Below are positions 4,878 through 5,830 of a stretch of 5,830 bases of DNA, one piece after another. This DNA comes from JAZQLP01 sp045629205. Lineage in GTDB: Bacteria; Bacillota; Clostridia; Oscillospirales; UBA644. A model generated the notes under the pieces. That model searched no databases and was not told where the DNA came from. It saw only the letters and a program-made list of their open reading frames with translations. The position numbers were made by a program, and so were the translations under genes. Numbering within the stretch: position 1 is the stretch's first letter; each line of letters starts with the position of its first letter. The DNA lies in the NCBI GenBank assembly GCA_045629205.1, contig JAZQQT010000050.1, forward strand, positions 1-5,830, read 5' to 3'.

Positions 4878-5735
4878 TCAGGATTCTTCGGTATATTTAC
4901 GAAGATTCTCAAGTCCGCGGGAAATACCGATATCCGGGTCTTCCTCACCTTCAAATTCCACCGTAATGTATCCGTCATAACCGGAACGCTTCATTATGCC
5001 GACGCATTTTCTGACATCCACGTCGCCGTCACCGATCGTGCATCCGCGAAGTAAATTGCCTCCGCGAGAAGAAAAATGAGGATTTTCTATTTCCGGACCG
5101 TAAACAAAATCTTTTGCGTGAACATGGAAAGCCATGCTTGCCAGCCGTGAAACGGCAAGATAAGGAGTATCGTCTGCGCAGAGGAAATTGCCGAAATCGA
5201 TAAGCAGACCGTAATTATCGTGACAGACCGCGTTGAAAAGTTTTTCCATTCTGTCGTGATCCTGCGCGATCGTTCCGTGATTTTCGCTGCAGGTTTTTAT
5301 ACTGAGTGTCTGCGCGTATTCCGTTATATTCCGGGCGTTTTGGGCAATTACGGGAAGCATCAGGTCAAAACTGCGCGAGCGTCCGTTTTTTCCGAGACCG
5401 TAGCAGACATCATGCCTCATGACCGGAGTGCCGAGAATTGCCGCTATATCAACTTTTTTCTTTATATTCTCCACGATGGCGGCGGAACCGTCGTCGGTTT
5501 CGGAAAACAGATTTGCGCCGACCGAATAACATATTGTCGGGATACCGGTTTTCTCACATTCCTCACGTATCTTATACGCATTGCTTTTTTTCTCTTCGAA
5601 AGTTTCACCCGGAATATCGGTAAACTCAACACCGTCGAAGCCAAGGTCTTTTGCTCTTTTCGGAACATCGTAAAATGACATGCCGCCATCGCCGAAATAT
5701 CTTGAAAATGAATAAGACGTTACGGAAAATTTCAT
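4878..5735 (-). CDS. Sugar phosphate isomerase/epimerase family protein (xylose isomerase-like TIM barrel)
   Basis: This 285-residue cytoplasmic protein belongs to the AP endonuclease 2 / xylose isomerase-like TIM-barrel superfamily, whose members isomerise or epimerise sugars and inositol derivatives with a divalent metal. The N-terminus MKFSVTSYSFSRYF and the segment LGFDGVEFTD (31-40) are typical first strands. Likely metal ligands are E151 in SENHG, D180 in LLIDFGNF, H206 in FHVHAKDF and E260 in ITVEFEGEED. All the barrel elements appear present, and the length is normal for the family. ATG 5735 is preceded by AGAAGG six bases upstream. It has its own consensus promoter and lies 266 bases before the transporter gene, so it is probably not in that operon. 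Members of this family differ widely in substrate, and nothing in the neighbourhood names one. An inosose dehydratase, hydroxypyruvate isomerase or ketose epimerase role are all open. Confidence 0.9.
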   Translation of the reverse strand: MKFSVTSYSFSRYFGDGGMSFYDVPKRAKDLGFDGVEFTDIPGETFEEKKSNAYKIREECEKTGIPTICYSVGANLFSETDDGSAAIVENIKKKVDIAAILGTPVMRHDVCYGLGKNGRSRSFDLMLPVIAQNARNITEYAQTLSIKTCSENHGTIAQDHDRMEKLFNAVCHDNYGLLIDFGNFLCADDTPYLAVSRLASMAFHVHAKDFVYGPEIENPHFSSRGGNLLRGCTIGDGDVDVRKCVGIMKRSGYDGYITVEFEGEEDPDIGISRGLENLRKYTEES

Positions 5736-5765
5736 ACTGCACCTTCTGTTTTTATATTTGAATGT

Positions 5766-5794
5766 ATTATATATTAAAGGAAAAAAGATGTCAA
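5766..5794 (-). promoter_or_regulatory. Perfect consensus promoter of the isomerase gene
   Basis: On the minus strand TTGACA (5789-5794) and TATAAT (5766-5771) are exact and 17 bases apart. The start of transcription is expected near 5759, giving a leader of about 24 bases before ATG 5735. The stretch upstream (5795-5830) is almost pure A/T and may act as an UP element. It also holds a second TATAAT (5804-5809) whose -35 partner would fall at the window edge. Confidence 0.92.
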
Positions 5795-5830
5795 CCGATT
5801 ACAATTATAAAAAAAATAAAATCAATTTTT

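Noticed and set aside
5220..5678. Plus-strand 152-residue frame opposite the isomerase gene
   Set aside because: It is antisense to a well-supported enzyme gene and has no recognisable domain or start signal.

Overview
The window looks like chromosomal DNA of a low- to mid-GC Firmicute, probably an anaerobic Clostridia-type (Eubacteriales) bacterium. The grounds are AGGAG-type ribosome binding sites, textbook TTGACA/TATAAT promoters, a three-gene polar amino acid ABC operon typical of that group, and a tRNA-Glu that encodes its own CCA. I cannot place it to genus from sequence alone.

Layout. The left part reads on the plus strand. It starts with tRNA-Glu(UUC), followed at once by a strong symmetrical terminator with a UACG tetraloop. 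Next comes a cluster of small hairpins separated by TATCATC/GATGATA spacers in inverted orientation (about 168-330), which resembles a dispersed palindromic repeat or miniature element. A non-coding stretch leads to a promoter with an operator-like palindrome and a 398-residue XRE-type helix-turn-helix regulator whose large C-terminal part is of unknown function. After it lie stem-loop structures and a short reading frame (about 1983-2177) that resembles only the C-terminal end of a nucleoside phosphorylase, so it is probably a gene remnant. It ends with a clean terminator.

The right part reads on the minus strand. A perfect consensus promoter (4648-4676) drives an amino acid ABC uptake operon: lipoprotein solute-binding protein, then HisM/GlnP-type permease, then GlnQ/HisP-type ATPase. 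A stable stem-loop separates the first two genes, the last two overlap, and a hairpin follows the ATPase. The binding protein captures a polar amino acid outside the membrane, the permease (probably a homodimer) carries it across, and the ATPase powers transport. Upstream, and independently transcribed from a second perfect consensus promoter (5766-5794), is a sugar phosphate isomerase/epimerase-like TIM-barrel enzyme of unknown substrate.

I see no defence locus, CRISPR array, complete insertion sequence or phage gene. The less ordinary material is non-coding: the hairpin array beside the tRNA, the regulator's putative operator, the truncated phosphorylase, and the dense inverted repeats between the isomerase and the transporter operon.
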